From positions 1-64,000 of the forward strand of contig JACOUQ010000003.1 in the NCBI GenBank assembly GCA_016177775.1: a stretch of DNA of 64,000 nt. Reading direction: 5' to 3'. The notes beneath the pieces are model-generated. The model made no database searches, was not told the origin of the DNA, and saw nothing but the letters and a program-made list of their open reading frames with translations. Source of the stretch: Geobacter sp. Its GTDB lineage: Bacteria > Desulfobacterota > Desulfuromonadia > Geobacterales > Geobacteraceae. Positions 25,571-33,264 of the stretch are shown piece by piece (positions within the stretch are counted from its first letter, which is position 1; every line of letters starts with the position of its first letter). The position numbers were made by a program, and so were the translations under genes.

Positions 25571-26350
25571 TCAGTTCCTTGTCGGCGGTGGCGGGGCATA
25601 GCCGTCATCGTCCCACATCCGGTTGGGCGGCAGTGACCCTCTGCAGGCGATAATCCCCTTGCGGCAGAGGGTTTCACGCCACTCGTACTTTACGTAGACA
25701 TTCTCAATTGCGGCACTTTCCGGCTCGAACTCAACGGTCCGCACCGGGGAATACTCCTCCCGGCCGTAGCCGGTGCCTGCGCTTTCGCTGCTCCTGTCGT
25801 AGGCAAGGACTCTTTTCGCCGTTTTCGGTGCGGGTAAAGGCGACATTGAAGCTCCCCGGCACATTTCCTCAGGCTCCTCGTAGCGCTGCACCTCGGGGTA
25901 GACGGCGACGGCGATCACCCCCATGGCTGACTCGTCGTTGAAGGCCGCGGCATAGGAGTCGGCGGCAGTTGTGAAGTAAAAGCGGTTGATCCGGTCGTCG
26001 CCGGTGCGCCACCCCTTGACCTCCCCCACGCCGAAAGGTTCGAGGATATACATCCGCTCGTCGTTCCTGAGCCACGATTTCTTCCCCGAGATGATGTTCC
26101 TGCCGTCGACGGCAATCACGATTCCGACCCGCCTGTTCAGCCGGTTGCGCACCACGATGCCGTAATTATCCCCCTTGGTCGCCTCCGCGTAAAACTTGCG
26201 GTTGGGAGCCTGTGCCGGCACCGGATGGAATGGGATCTCGTTCCCGTTGTCACTCCTGATCCGAACCTCCACGGCATTGCCGATACCACCTCCCCAAGCC
26301 GTAGAGACAACTCCCAGTAAAACCATCAACAGCAGCATCGTTCTCATATT
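25571..26350 (-). CDS. Exported hypothetical protein, first gene behind a sigma-E promoter
   Basis: The start at 26350 gives a signal peptide (MRTMLLLMVLLGVVSTAWG) with AAGGAGGG six bases upstream; a longer frame to 26398 lacks these features. The mature protein is beta-rich (VEVRIRSDNGNEIPFHPV; GIVIAVDGRNIISGKKSWL) and ends proline-rich (YAPPPPTRN). Four cysteines could form disulfides. It stands directly downstream of an excellent GGAACTT/GTCTAA promoter at 26392-26420. It is therefore probably the head of the 16-gene transcript that reaches 10795. Confidence 0.78.
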   Translation of the reverse strand, partial: NMRTMLLLMVLLGVVSTAWGGGIGNAVEVRIRSDNGNEIPFHPVPAQAPNRKFYAEATKGDNYGIVVRNRLNRRVGIVIAVDGRNIISGKKSWLRNDERMYILEPFGVGEVKGWRTGDDRINRFYFTTAADSYAAAFNDESAMGVIAVAVYPEVQRYEEPEEMCRGASMSPLPAPKTAKRVLAYDRSSESAGTGYGREEYSPVRTVEFEPESAAIENVYVKYEWRETLCRKGIIACRGSLPPNRMWDDDGYAPPPPTRN

Positions 26351-26391
26351 ACCCTCCTTGTCGCCTTCGGCATTTCGCCTCTTTGCATGGT

Positions 26392-26420
26392 TAGACAAGG
26401 GGGATGGGGAAAAAGTTCCC
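26392..26420 (-). promoter_or_regulatory. Sigma-E (ECF) type promoter of the exported-protein operon
   Basis: On the minus strand GGAACTT at 26420-26414, a 16-bp spacer and GTCTAA at 26397-26392 match the RpoE consensus closely, 42 bases before the start codon at 26350. The matching element before the sigma gene (28109-28137) has the same spacing and -10, so one ECF factor probably uses both. Confidence 0.8.
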
Positions 26421-26461
26421 GGCTTGCTGTTTTTTTTATGAATCCGTGAGAAAGGTGCTAT

Positions 26462-27496
26462 CTACCACCTGATGGACAGCTCGACTATACCCTCCTCCGG
26501 CGCGGCTCCCGGCAGCGGTTTCTGAAGCCTCCCCAACCGTTCGAGGCGGGCAAAGAGATCCGGAAGATTTTGCGCCCCGACCTGCACAACCAGATAATGG
26601 CTTGCCTCTCCGTAGGAGCGACGAACGATCCTCCCCCCCGAACGGGTCGCTGCGTCCTCGATTGTCCCAACAGCGCCAGCCGGATCGTTCACCCTGAGTG
26701 AGACCTCGACCTGCGTCGGCGGCTCCGCCTGATACTTGCGTGCCGCGCGATCTTCCCAGGTTTCCCGCTCCGACCGATATGACCATGATTCCCCGGAAGA
26801 GCCAGAACCAGGCAAGGCACGGGCTGCATCGGGCATGTTGCGGCGGCCCCCCCACTCCATTTCCCTCTCTGCCTCGACCCATTCTCCCCCCCCGTGTATA
26901 TACGCCTCCGGCGCGGTGGGGGCTGATGCCGGCGCCGATGCAGCTGGCATCGGCGGACGATCAGGCGATTTTGGTGGCGGCGGAGGGGCATAAGGACGCG
27001 CCTCATTCTTGGCAGGCAGAACTGGTGCTGCATGCGGCGCAGAAGGAAGGGACTTGGAAGGGGCCTCCGTTGAGGGTTGCCGCTGCGCTGGCTCAGCCGG
27101 AAGCTGGGCTTCCTGCCGGGTCGCGGGAAGAGAGGTGATTATTGGCGCCTGCGGGGTGCTGATCCGGGCAATGTAATATCCGGTGACGCATACGAATACG
27201 ATGGCGAGCGCTTCGGCCGGGAGCTTCAGATGGAGCGGCATGAAAAACCGTCGCCAGAGAGACGGCTTCGGCGCGGCCGCGTCACGCACATGGGCCATGA
27301 TCCGCGCGGTCAGCCAGGGAGGGGGCTCCACTTCAGGGATGCTCTTCAGGTGCCCGACAGTCTGCTCAAGGTCGCCGAGCGCCCTGCGACAATTATCGCA
27401 CTGCGCCAGGTGGGCCTCGATCCGGGCCTTCTCCGTGGCGTTGACGGCATTGTCCAGGTAGGCCGAAAGCTTGCGGCGTATCTCGGTATGCTCCAT
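26462..27496 (-). CDS. Membrane anti-sigma factor with zinc-finger (zf-HC2) N-terminus
   Basis: 344 residues starting MEHTEIRRKLSAYLD. Residues 25-38 contain the HxxxCxxC zinc site (AHLAQCDNCRRAL) typical of anti-sigma factors that hold an ECF sigma. One membrane helix lies near residues 95-112 (ALAIVFVCVTGYYIA), followed by a long proline/alanine-rich periplasmic spacer (about 120-220). A C-terminal domain resembling DUF4349 follows (VEVSLRVNDPAGAVGTIEDAA). The ATG shares one base with the sigma stop (TGATG), so the two are coupled. The periplasmic part is a candidate signal sensor. Confidence 0.88.
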   Translation of the reverse strand: MEHTEIRRKLSAYLDNAVNATEKARIEAHLAQCDNCRRALGDLEQTVGHLKSIPEVEPPPWLTARIMAHVRDAAAPKPSLWRRFFMPLHLKLPAEALAIVFVCVTGYYIARISTPQAPIITSLPATRQEAQLPAEPAQRQPSTEAPSKSLPSAPHAAPVLPAKNEARPYAPPPPPKSPDRPPMPAASAPASAPTAPEAYIHGGGEWVEAEREMEWGGRRNMPDAARALPGSGSSGESWSYRSERETWEDRAARKYQAEPPTQVEVSLRVNDPAGAVGTIEDAATRSGGRIVRRSYGEASHYLVVQVGAQNLPDLFARLERLGRLQKPLPGAAPEEGIVELSIRW

Positions 27497-28104
27497 CACA
27501 GCTCTCCCACCGCCCGTTTCAGGCAGTCCTTCACCATCTCCCTGGCCCGGAACAACCGGGACTTGACCGTCCCTTGCCGGACCTTGAGGATGACGCACAT
27601 CTCATCGTATGAATAATCGTGCATATCACGCAATACGATAGCCTCCCGGAACTCTGCCACAAGCGTCTTTATGCACGTCTGGAGCTTTTCGCGCAGGTCG
27701 AGCCGCTCCAGCTGTTCCAGCGCCGACGGGGCTGGACAGGGGAACTCGCGCATCGGGGCGCAATCCTCACCTGCATGTGGAGCATCAACGGAATACGCCT
27801 CGTTTCGCCGCTTTGTCTGGACTTGCTGGAGCCGGTTCCGCGAGATGTTCACGGTAATGCTCGTCAGCCAGGTGGAGAACAGGGCGGTCCCGCGGAAGGA
27901 ATCTATCCCCTTGTACGCGGCCACAAAGGCATCTTGCGCCACCTCGCAGGCATCCTCGTAATCGCCCGTGATCCGGAAAGCGATATTGAGCATCCTCTTC
28001 TGGTGCTTGCGCACCAGCGTCTCGAACGAGGAAATATCCCCCCGCCGCCAGGATGTTACCAGAGCGGAATCCTCATCGGTGCATGTATGCCGGTCATCAC
28101 CCAT
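27496..28104 (-). CDS. ECF RNA polymerase sigma factor, sigma-E like
   Basis: Sigma70 region 2 is at about residues 25-90 (FETLVRKHQKRMLNIAFRITGDYEDACEVAQDAF) and region 4 at about 140-195 (EAIVLRDMHDYSYDEMCVILKVRQGTVKSRLFRAR). I place the start at the ATG at 28104, giving 202 residues. The frame opens up to 18 codons earlier, but the sigma-E promoter at 28109-28137 overlaps those codons and would start RNA at or beside this ATG, giving a leaderless message. A longer protein from an upstream promoter remains possible. It is coupled to the anti-sigma gene. Confidence 0.88.
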   Translation of the reverse strand: MGDDRHTCTDEDSALVTSWRRGDISSFETLVRKHQKRMLNIAFRITGDYEDACEVAQDAFVAAYKGIDSFRGTALFSTWLTSITVNISRNRLQQVQTKRRNEAYSVDAPHAGEDCAPMREFPCPAPSALEQLERLDLREKLQTCIKTLVAEFREAIVLRDMHDYSYDEMCVILKVRQGTVKSRLFRAREMVKDCLKRAVGEL

Positions 28105-28108
28105 TAAA

Positions 28109-28137
28109 TTAGACATCCCCGCAACGGTATTTGTTCC
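28109..28137 (-). promoter_or_regulatory. Autoregulatory sigma-E type promoter
   Basis: On the minus strand GGAACAA at 28137-28131, a 16-bp spacer and GTCTAA at 28114-28109. The -10 ends four bases before the ATG at 28104, so initiation would be at or next to that codon. It matches the promoter at 26392-26420 in spacing and -10. Confidence 0.75.
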
Positions 28138-28259
28138 CAACCTGGACAATTTCGTCATTTATAAACTCATTAAATCAACAAATCAACCTACTCCCGCCAA
28201 GTGACGATAGTTCATGCTTCAAAGGGTTACCACTAAATTCGCTTCCACGGATTTTGGAT

Positions 28260-28290
28260 AAAAAAAGGGCGGACTTGCGTGTCCGCCCTT
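28260..28290 (-). terminator. Intrinsic terminator of the carbonic anhydrase gene
   Basis: A 10-bp stem AAGGGCGGAC/GTCCGCCCTT with a 6-base loop; on the minus strand it is followed by a run of T. It lies 23 bases after the carbonic anhydrase stop and is nearly identical to the hairpin at 10722-10751. Confidence 0.85.
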
Positions 28291-28313
28291 CACTTTCCGT
28301 ATCTAAATCTTCA

Positions 28314-29012
28314 TTAGTCCTTGAGAAGCGTAACCAGCCCGTCGTCAAGGTCGTACTTCGCTGTAACGATCTTGACCTTACCCTTCTTCACCAGCTCCTT
28401 GATAACCGCGGACTGCTTGGTGATGTTCCCCGCCACCAGCTTCACGTTCTCGTCGATGGCACATTCCACGAGCTTGGCCTTTTCGTCCCCGGTGCACTCC
28501 TTTTTCTTGCAATCCTTGCACTGGCTCTTCGCCTTCTTGACCGCGGGGGCGATGGACTTCACGATCGCGCCGATGTTCCCCTCGGGCTTACCCTTGGCAT
28601 CGACAGCGGCAGTGACGGCCCCGCAACGCTCATGCCCCAGCACCACGATCAGCGGTGAGCCGAGGTGCTCGGCGGCGTACTCGATGCTGCCGAGGGTCAC
28701 CGGGTCGACAACATTGCCGGCCACGCGGACGACGAAAATTTCCCCCAACCCCTTGTCGAAGATGATCTCGGGCGGGACGCGGGAATCGGAGCAGGAAAGG
28801 ACAATGGCGTACGGTTTCTGGGTCTTTGCCAGAGACTCGCGGGTCGACGCGCTACAGAGCGCCCCGGACGTCATCTTGTTCTCGACATAGTGCTTGTTGC
28901 CTTCCATGAGCTTGTTCAATGCTTCGTCCGCCGTGATGGAGGACCCGCCGGATGCCAGCGAAATCCCGGCACTGATTGCCAGCCCCGCTACAATTACAAG
29001 AATTTTCTTCAC
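28314..29012 (-). CDS. Exported beta-class carbonic anhydrase
   Basis: Zinc enzyme interconverting CO2 and bicarbonate. 232 residues with a signal peptide (1-21), so it acts in the periplasm, unlike the usual cytoplasmic forms. The beta-class zinc and catalytic signatures are intact: CSDSRVPPE near residue 74 and GHERCGAV near 127, with RVAGNVV between. An insert with CKDCKKKEC near residues 163-171 adds a small cysteine cluster. The start is reached from a TTGACA-17-TAATTC promoter at 29052-29080 and has AGGAGG eight bases upstream. The terminator at 28260-28290 closes a single-gene unit. It may help use or buffer CO2 from substrate oxidation. Confidence 0.93.
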   Translation of the reverse strand: MKKILVIVAGLAISAGISLASGGSSITADEALNKLMEGNKHYVENKMTSGALCSASTRESLAKTQKPYAIVLSCSDSRVPPEIIFDKGLGEIFVVRVAGNVVDPVTLGSIEYAAEHLGSPLIVVLGHERCGAVTAAVDAKGKPEGNIGAIVKSIAPAVKKAKSQCKDCKKKECTGDEKAKLVECAIDENVKLVAGNITKQSAVIKELVKKGKVKIVTAKYDLDDGLVTLLKD

Positions 29013-29051
29013 AACCCATACCTCCTATTAAATTGAATTTATGACCGTGAT

Positions 29052-29080
29052 GAATTATCACGCCCGAAACCCCATGTCAA
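29052..29080 (-). promoter_or_regulatory. Sigma-70 promoter of the carbonic anhydrase gene
   Basis: On the minus strand TTGACA at 29080-29075, a 17-bp spacer and TAATTC at 29057-29052, 40 bases before the ATG. Confidence 0.6.
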
Positions 29081-29164
29081 TTCCAATTCAGCAGCACCCA
29101 GAGCCGCTGCGGCGGCGTCGTTGATCATCCCCGAGACGCAGCCGACCCCATCATCCACTTGCTC

Positions 29165-29740
29165 TCATGCCTTGCCAGCCGGGGCTCTGCCTTCCTTCAG
29201 GGGGCACTCCCGATCCCAGGCAATATAACCGTCCCCGGTGATTGCCCAGAACGATTCTATGCGCCCTTCGTAATAAGAGATGTCGTCGCACTCCTTTTCG
29301 ATATTCTCCAGGTATCCGGCCGAGATCAGCCCGAGGCCGCGCAAATAGCGGTAAAATGCCTTTATCCCCTTCAGGTTCCCGTCAAGCTGTCTGATGTCGG
29401 GATCAACCGTGCCGAGGATGTACCAGTTGCCGGCAAACTGCCGGACTATGCCGGGCTTTTCTTCGAACAGGTTCAGCGACTTGTAGTCGACCACGAAATC
29501 GCGGATGAAGTAGTCGGCGCCATTGGCGAAAGCGGTCGCCTCCTGTGGAGCCATCCCGTCATCCAGGAGCCGCTGGTAGAAATGCTGCAGCAGATGCTTG
29601 CACAGGAGATCCACGCGCAGATCGTCCTCCATGGCCCCTGGAGTGAAATCCTCCTTGTTGATCTTGAGCGCGTGCTCCGTACTTTTCTCTTTTTTCTCTT
29701 TTTCCGTCATTTTCATCCTGCCTCTTTGTATTTTTGACAT
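29165..29740 (-). CDS. Hypothetical protein at the end of the peptide ABC operon
   Basis: 191 residues, cytoplasmic, mixed helical, with conserved-looking aromatic segments (FIRDFVVDYKSLNLFEEKPGIVRQF; GNWYILGTVDPD; AFYRYLRGLGLI; SYYEGRIESFW). The ATG at 29740 lies one base after the dppC stop, but ATGs at residues 9 and 11 have the AGAGG site and may be the true start. I do not recognise a family. After the TGA stop the same frame stays open for about 40 codons, noted as a finding. Confidence 0.7.
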   Translation of the reverse strand: MSKIQRGRMKMTEKEKKEKSTEHALKINKEDFTPGAMEDDLRVDLLCKHLLQHFYQRLLDDGMAPQEATAFANGADYFIRDFVVDYKSLNLFEEKPGIVRQFAGNWYILGTVDPDIRQLDGNLKGIKAFYRYLRGLGLISAGYLENIEKECDDISYYEGRIESFWAITGDGYIAWDRECPLKEGRAPAGKA

Positions 29741-29741
29741 C

Positions 29742-30611
29742 TCACCGGTTCAACCTTGGGTCCAGCGCGTCCCTGATCCCCTCCCCCACCAGATAATATG
29801 AAAGGACCGTTACCATGATGGCCAGTCCAGGAAAGAGCGAGAGCCACCAGGCGAATTCGATGAATTCCTTGCCTGCGGAGAGAATATTCCCCCAGCTCGG
29901 AGTCGGTGGCTGGACGCCGATGCCGAGAAACGAAAGCGCTGACTCTGTCAGTATTGCTCCGGCCACGCCGAGGGTCGCCGAAACCAGCACCGGCCCCATA
30001 ACGTTCGGCAGGATATGCCGGAAAATGATGCGCAGGTCCGAAGCACCTATGGATCGGGCGGCAAGCACATAATCCCGCTCCCGGATAGAGAGCACCTCGG
30101 CCCTTACCAGCCGCGCCACCCCCATCCAGCCGGTCAGGCCGATGATTATCATGATGTACCAGATGGACGGCTCCAGCAGGGCGATCACCGCCAGGATCAG
30201 GAAAAGCGTCGGGAAGCAGAGCATGATGTCGACGAAGCGCATGAGAACCGCATCGGCCCAACCGCTGTAATATCCGGCCAGAAGCCCCACCACTGTCCCG
30301 ATGACTATGGCGATGCCGATGGCCACGAAACCCACCATCAGTGAAATCCCGGCCCCGTGCATCATACGCGACAGGACGTCGCGGCCCAGATCGTCCGTCC
30401 CCATCCAGTGGTCTAAAGATGGCGGAAGAAGGATGTGATAGGCGTCGATGGCCGCCGGGTCATGGGGAGAGATAAGTGGCGCCAGTAACGCCACCATAAA
30501 CATGAGAATTACAACCACGGCACCGGCAAGTGCAAATCTGTTTACCCGGAAGCGACTCCAGATAACGTCATAAAAATAAGATGTTTGCCCTTTATTGCTC
30601 ATGTTCTGCAC
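29742..30611 (-). CDS. Peptide ABC transporter permease, DppC/OppC type
   Basis: Inner-membrane permease for di/oligopeptide uptake. 289 residues, with the N-terminal OppC-like segment, about six membrane helices and the binding-protein-dependent transport (EAA) loop (EVLSIRERDYVLAARSIGASDLRIIFRHILPN) that contacts the ATPase. The GTG at 30611 overlaps the preceding stop by one base (TAGTG); an ATG three codons later is an alternative. No ATPase genes are nearby in the window, so the subunits must be encoded elsewhere. Confidence 0.92.
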   Translation of the reverse strand: MQNMSNKGQTSYFYDVIWSRFRVNRFALAGAVVVILMFMVALLAPLISPHDPAAIDAYHILLPPSLDHWMGTDDLGRDVLSRMMHGAGISLMVGFVAIGIAIVIGTVVGLLAGYYSGWADAVLMRFVDIMLCFPTLFLILAVIALLEPSIWYIMIIIGLTGWMGVARLVRAEVLSIRERDYVLAARSIGASDLRIIFRHILPNVMGPVLVSATLGVAGAILTESALSFLGIGVQPPTPSWGNILSAGKEFIEFAWWLSLFPGLAIMVTVLSYYLVGEGIRDALDPRLNR

Positions 30612-31591
30612 TAACCTTTGCCGTGCCGGATGCGGGGGTCGGCAACCGCGTACAGCAGGTCCGCCAGAAGATTGCCGACCAGGGTCAACCCCGCACCGAT
30701 CACAAGTATCCCCATTATGAGCGGATAATCCCGCATCATCACTCCATCAAAGAAAAGCTTCCCCATACCCGGAATAGAAAAGATCGATTCCATGATGACG
30801 CTTCCGCCGATAAGTCCCGGGACCGAGAAACCAAGAAGTGTTATTGCCGGGAGCAAGGCATTGCGCAGGGCATGGCGATATATCACCACCCTCTCCGAAA
30901 GCCCCTTTGCCCTGGCGGTAACGATGTAGTCCTGGCCGAGCACCTCCAGCATGGAAGAGCGCATGTAGCGCGACAAACCGGCTATGGCCCCGAAGGTGAC
31001 TATGCCGATGGGAAGAATAACGTGCTTCGCCAGGTCCCAGAGCCGCGCCAGAAGTGGCAATGACTCGCTGCCAAGGGAATGAAGGCCGGAAAGGGGGAGC
31101 CATCCCAGGACTACCCCGAAGAAATAGATGCCGAAAATGGCCAGGGCGAACGACGGGGCAGAGAATCCGATGAAAACGAAGATCGTCATCCCCTTGTCGA
31201 AGAGCCTGTCACGGTAACGCGCGGCAAGCACCCCGATGGGGACTGCCAGTCCGAATTCCAGGATCAGGGCGACTATGTTCAATGACAAGGTGACCGGGAT
31301 CCGCTCTTTGATCTTGTCCAGCACCGGCCGGTTGTCTGAGGCGAAGGAGCGGCCGAAATCGAGCTTTGCCAGGCGGGTGACCCAGGTAACGTACTGCACG
31401 TGCAGCGGCTTGTCGAGGCCGTAAAATTTCCTGATCCGCTCCCGGGTCTCCTTGGTAACCTTGGGACTGAGCGCGGTCTGCATCTCTACGGGTTCCCCCG
31501 GAGCCAGATGGATCACAGCGAAGGTGATGATGGTGATCCCAAGAAGGAGGGGGATCATCATTATGAGTCGTTTCAAAAGATAGTTAAGCAT
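30611..31591 (-). CDS. Peptide ABC transporter permease, DppB/OppB type
   Basis: 326 residues with the family start ([34 protein letters not shown]), six membrane helices and the EAA loop [34 protein letters not shown]. It pairs with the DppC-type permease that follows directly. It lies 50 bases after the substrate-binding lipoprotein gene. The ribosome site (AGGAAG) is somewhat distant from the ATG. Confidence 0.93.
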   Translation of the reverse strand: MLNYLLKRLIMMIPLLLGITIITFAVIHLAPGEPVEMQTALSPKVTKETRERIRKFYGLDKPLHVQYVTWVTRLAKLDFGRSFASDNRPVLDKIKERIPVTLSLNIVALILEFGLAVPIGVLAARYRDRLFDKGMTIFVFIGFSAPSFALAIFGIYFFGVVLGWLPLSGLHSLGSESLPLLARLWDLAKHVILPIGIVTFGAIAGLSRYMRSSMLEVLGQDYIVTARAKGLSERVVIYRHALRNALLPAITLLGFSVPGLIGGSVIMESIFSIPGMGKLFFDGVMMRDYPLIMGILVIGAGLTLVGNLLADLLYAVADPRIRHGKG

Positions 31592-31641
31592 CGGCTTTCA
31601 CGCTCTTCCTAGCCCCTTGTTCCCAGTCCCCAGTCCCTGCC

Positions 31642-33264
31642 TTAGTACACCTGCTCCATCTTCGGAACATACCATTTGTGAAAGTTATGCATTATCCCGG
31701 CCGGTGCCGGTTCGATTCCTCGAAACCTTGCGCTGACAGCCGGGAGGGCGTCGGGAACATAGAGGAACGTGTAGGGCTGGTCCGCGGCCATGATCTCCTG
31801 GATGCGCCAGTAGCATCGCCGACGCTTTTCCTGGTCGAATGTCCCCCTCCCCTCCTCGATCAGCCGATCGACCTCAGGATTGGAATATCCGATGAAATTG
31901 AGTTCCTTCGGGCCGGTCTTGCTGGAGTGCCAGACGTCGAACAGGTCGGGGTCCTGGGATATGGTCCACCCCATGATTATGGCATCGAAGTTCCGCTTGT
32001 CGATGAAATTGGATATCAACGAGGCGAACTCGACCACCCTGATCTTGACCGTAATTCCTACTGCACGCAATCGCTGCTGGATTATCTGCGCGGTTTTGAT
32101 CCGCAGGTCGTTCCCCTGATTGGTGAGGATAGTGAACTGAAATGGCTTGCCGTTCTTCGCCAGGACCCCGTCCGGCCCCGGCTGCCATCCCGCCTCTGCC
32201 AGAAGTTGCCGCGCGACCTTCGGATCATAGCCGACATCCTTGATGCCGGGATTATATGCCCAGGTCCCCGGCTTGTAAGGGCCGTGGGCCTTCTGACCCA
32301 TCCCAAGCAGTACGCCGTGGATGATCTCCTCCTTGTTGATGGCCATGGTGATCGCCCGCCGGACCCTTTTGTCGGAGAACAAGGGATTGCGTAGGTTGTA
32401 GCCAAGGTAGACATACATCGAAGCTGGATAGCGGTACTTGCTGTAGCGGGTGGTAAACTCCGGCGTTGCGGTCTGGCGCTGGAATTGAATCGGCGTGAGG
32501 TTCATCAGGTCGATGGCGCCGGCCTTCAACTCCAGGTACATTGTCGAAAGGTCCGAGATAAGGCGCGATACATAGCGCCCCACATACGGCTTGCCCTCGA
32601 AATACTCAGGATTGGCCTCCAGGATGATCTTCTGCCCCGCAAGCCACTCCTTGAAACGATAGGGGCCGGTGCCGAGCGGTTTGCGGGTGAGGGGACTTTT
32701 GGTTATGTCCTTACCTTCAAGAAGGTGAGCAGGAAGCACTGCCATCCCCCAGGAGGCAAGGGCAGGAGCGAACGGCTTGTCATAGGTGATCCGCACGGTA
32801 TAGGAGTCAAGGGCTTCGGCATTCCTGACCTGCTTGAAATCCTCGGCATAGGCTGTCGGCGTGTTCGGGTCGACGGTCACCCGATAGGTGTAGATCACAT
32901 CGCGGGATGTGAACTCCTCTCCGTCGTGCCACTTCACCCCCTTGCGGAGATGGAAGGTGATGACCAGCCCGTCCTGGGAAACGTCCCACGATTCGGCCAG
33001 GTCCCCCACGATGTTCAGGTTCTTGTCGTACTTGACCAGGCCGTTGTACACCAGGCCCGCTATGTCATGGGAAGCTGCGTCGCTTGCAAGGATGGGGATG
33101 AGATTGGAGGCATCGCCGATGGTTCCTATGACGAGGGCATCACCAGATGCCGGTGGGCCGGCGGAGCGTGCCGAGCTCTTTACCGGCGGAGTTTCGCGGG
33201 AGCAAGAGAAAATGAACAGGCATAGCGCCGCGAGAATGAGGCGGAGAACTGGCGCAAGCCTCAT
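31642..33264 (-). CDS. Peptide-binding lipoprotein (family 5 extracellular solute-binding protein)
   Basis: 540 residues. The lipobox IFSC at residues 18-21 puts a lipidated cysteine at 21. The mature protein has the SBP_bac_5 order: GLVYNGLVKYDKNLNIVGDLAESW near residue 75, FHLRKGVKWHDGEEFTSRDVIYTY near 110, then KPLGTGPYRFKEW near 195 and DKRVRRAITMAINKEEI near 300. It delivers peptides or similar ligands to the DppBC permeases. The ATG overlaps the stop of the TPR lipoprotein gene (ATGA), so the two are translated together. Confidence 0.93.
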   Translation of the reverse strand: MRLAPVLRLILAALCLFIFSCSRETPPVKSSARSAGPPASGDALVIGTIGDASNLIPILASDAASHDIAGLVYNGLVKYDKNLNIVGDLAESWDVSQDGLVITFHLRKGVKWHDGEEFTSRDVIYTYRVTVDPNTPTAYAEDFKQVRNAEALDSYTVRITYDKPFAPALASWGMAVLPAHLLEGKDITKSPLTRKPLGTGPYRFKEWLAGQKIILEANPEYFEGKPYVGRYVSRLISDLSTMYLELKAGAIDLMNLTPIQFQRQTATPEFTTRYSKYRYPASMYVYLGYNLRNPLFSDKRVRRAITMAINKEEIIHGVLLGMGQKAHGPYKPGTWAYNPGIKDVGYDPKVARQLLAEAGWQPGPDGVLAKNGKPFQFTILTNQGNDLRIKTAQIIQQRLRAVGITVKIRVVEFASLISNFIDKRNFDAIIMGWTISQDPDLFDVWHSSKTGPKELNFIGYSNPEVDRLIEEGRGTFDQEKRRRCYWRIQEIMAADQPYTFLYVPDALPAVSARFRGIEPAPAGIMHNFHKWYVPKMEQVY

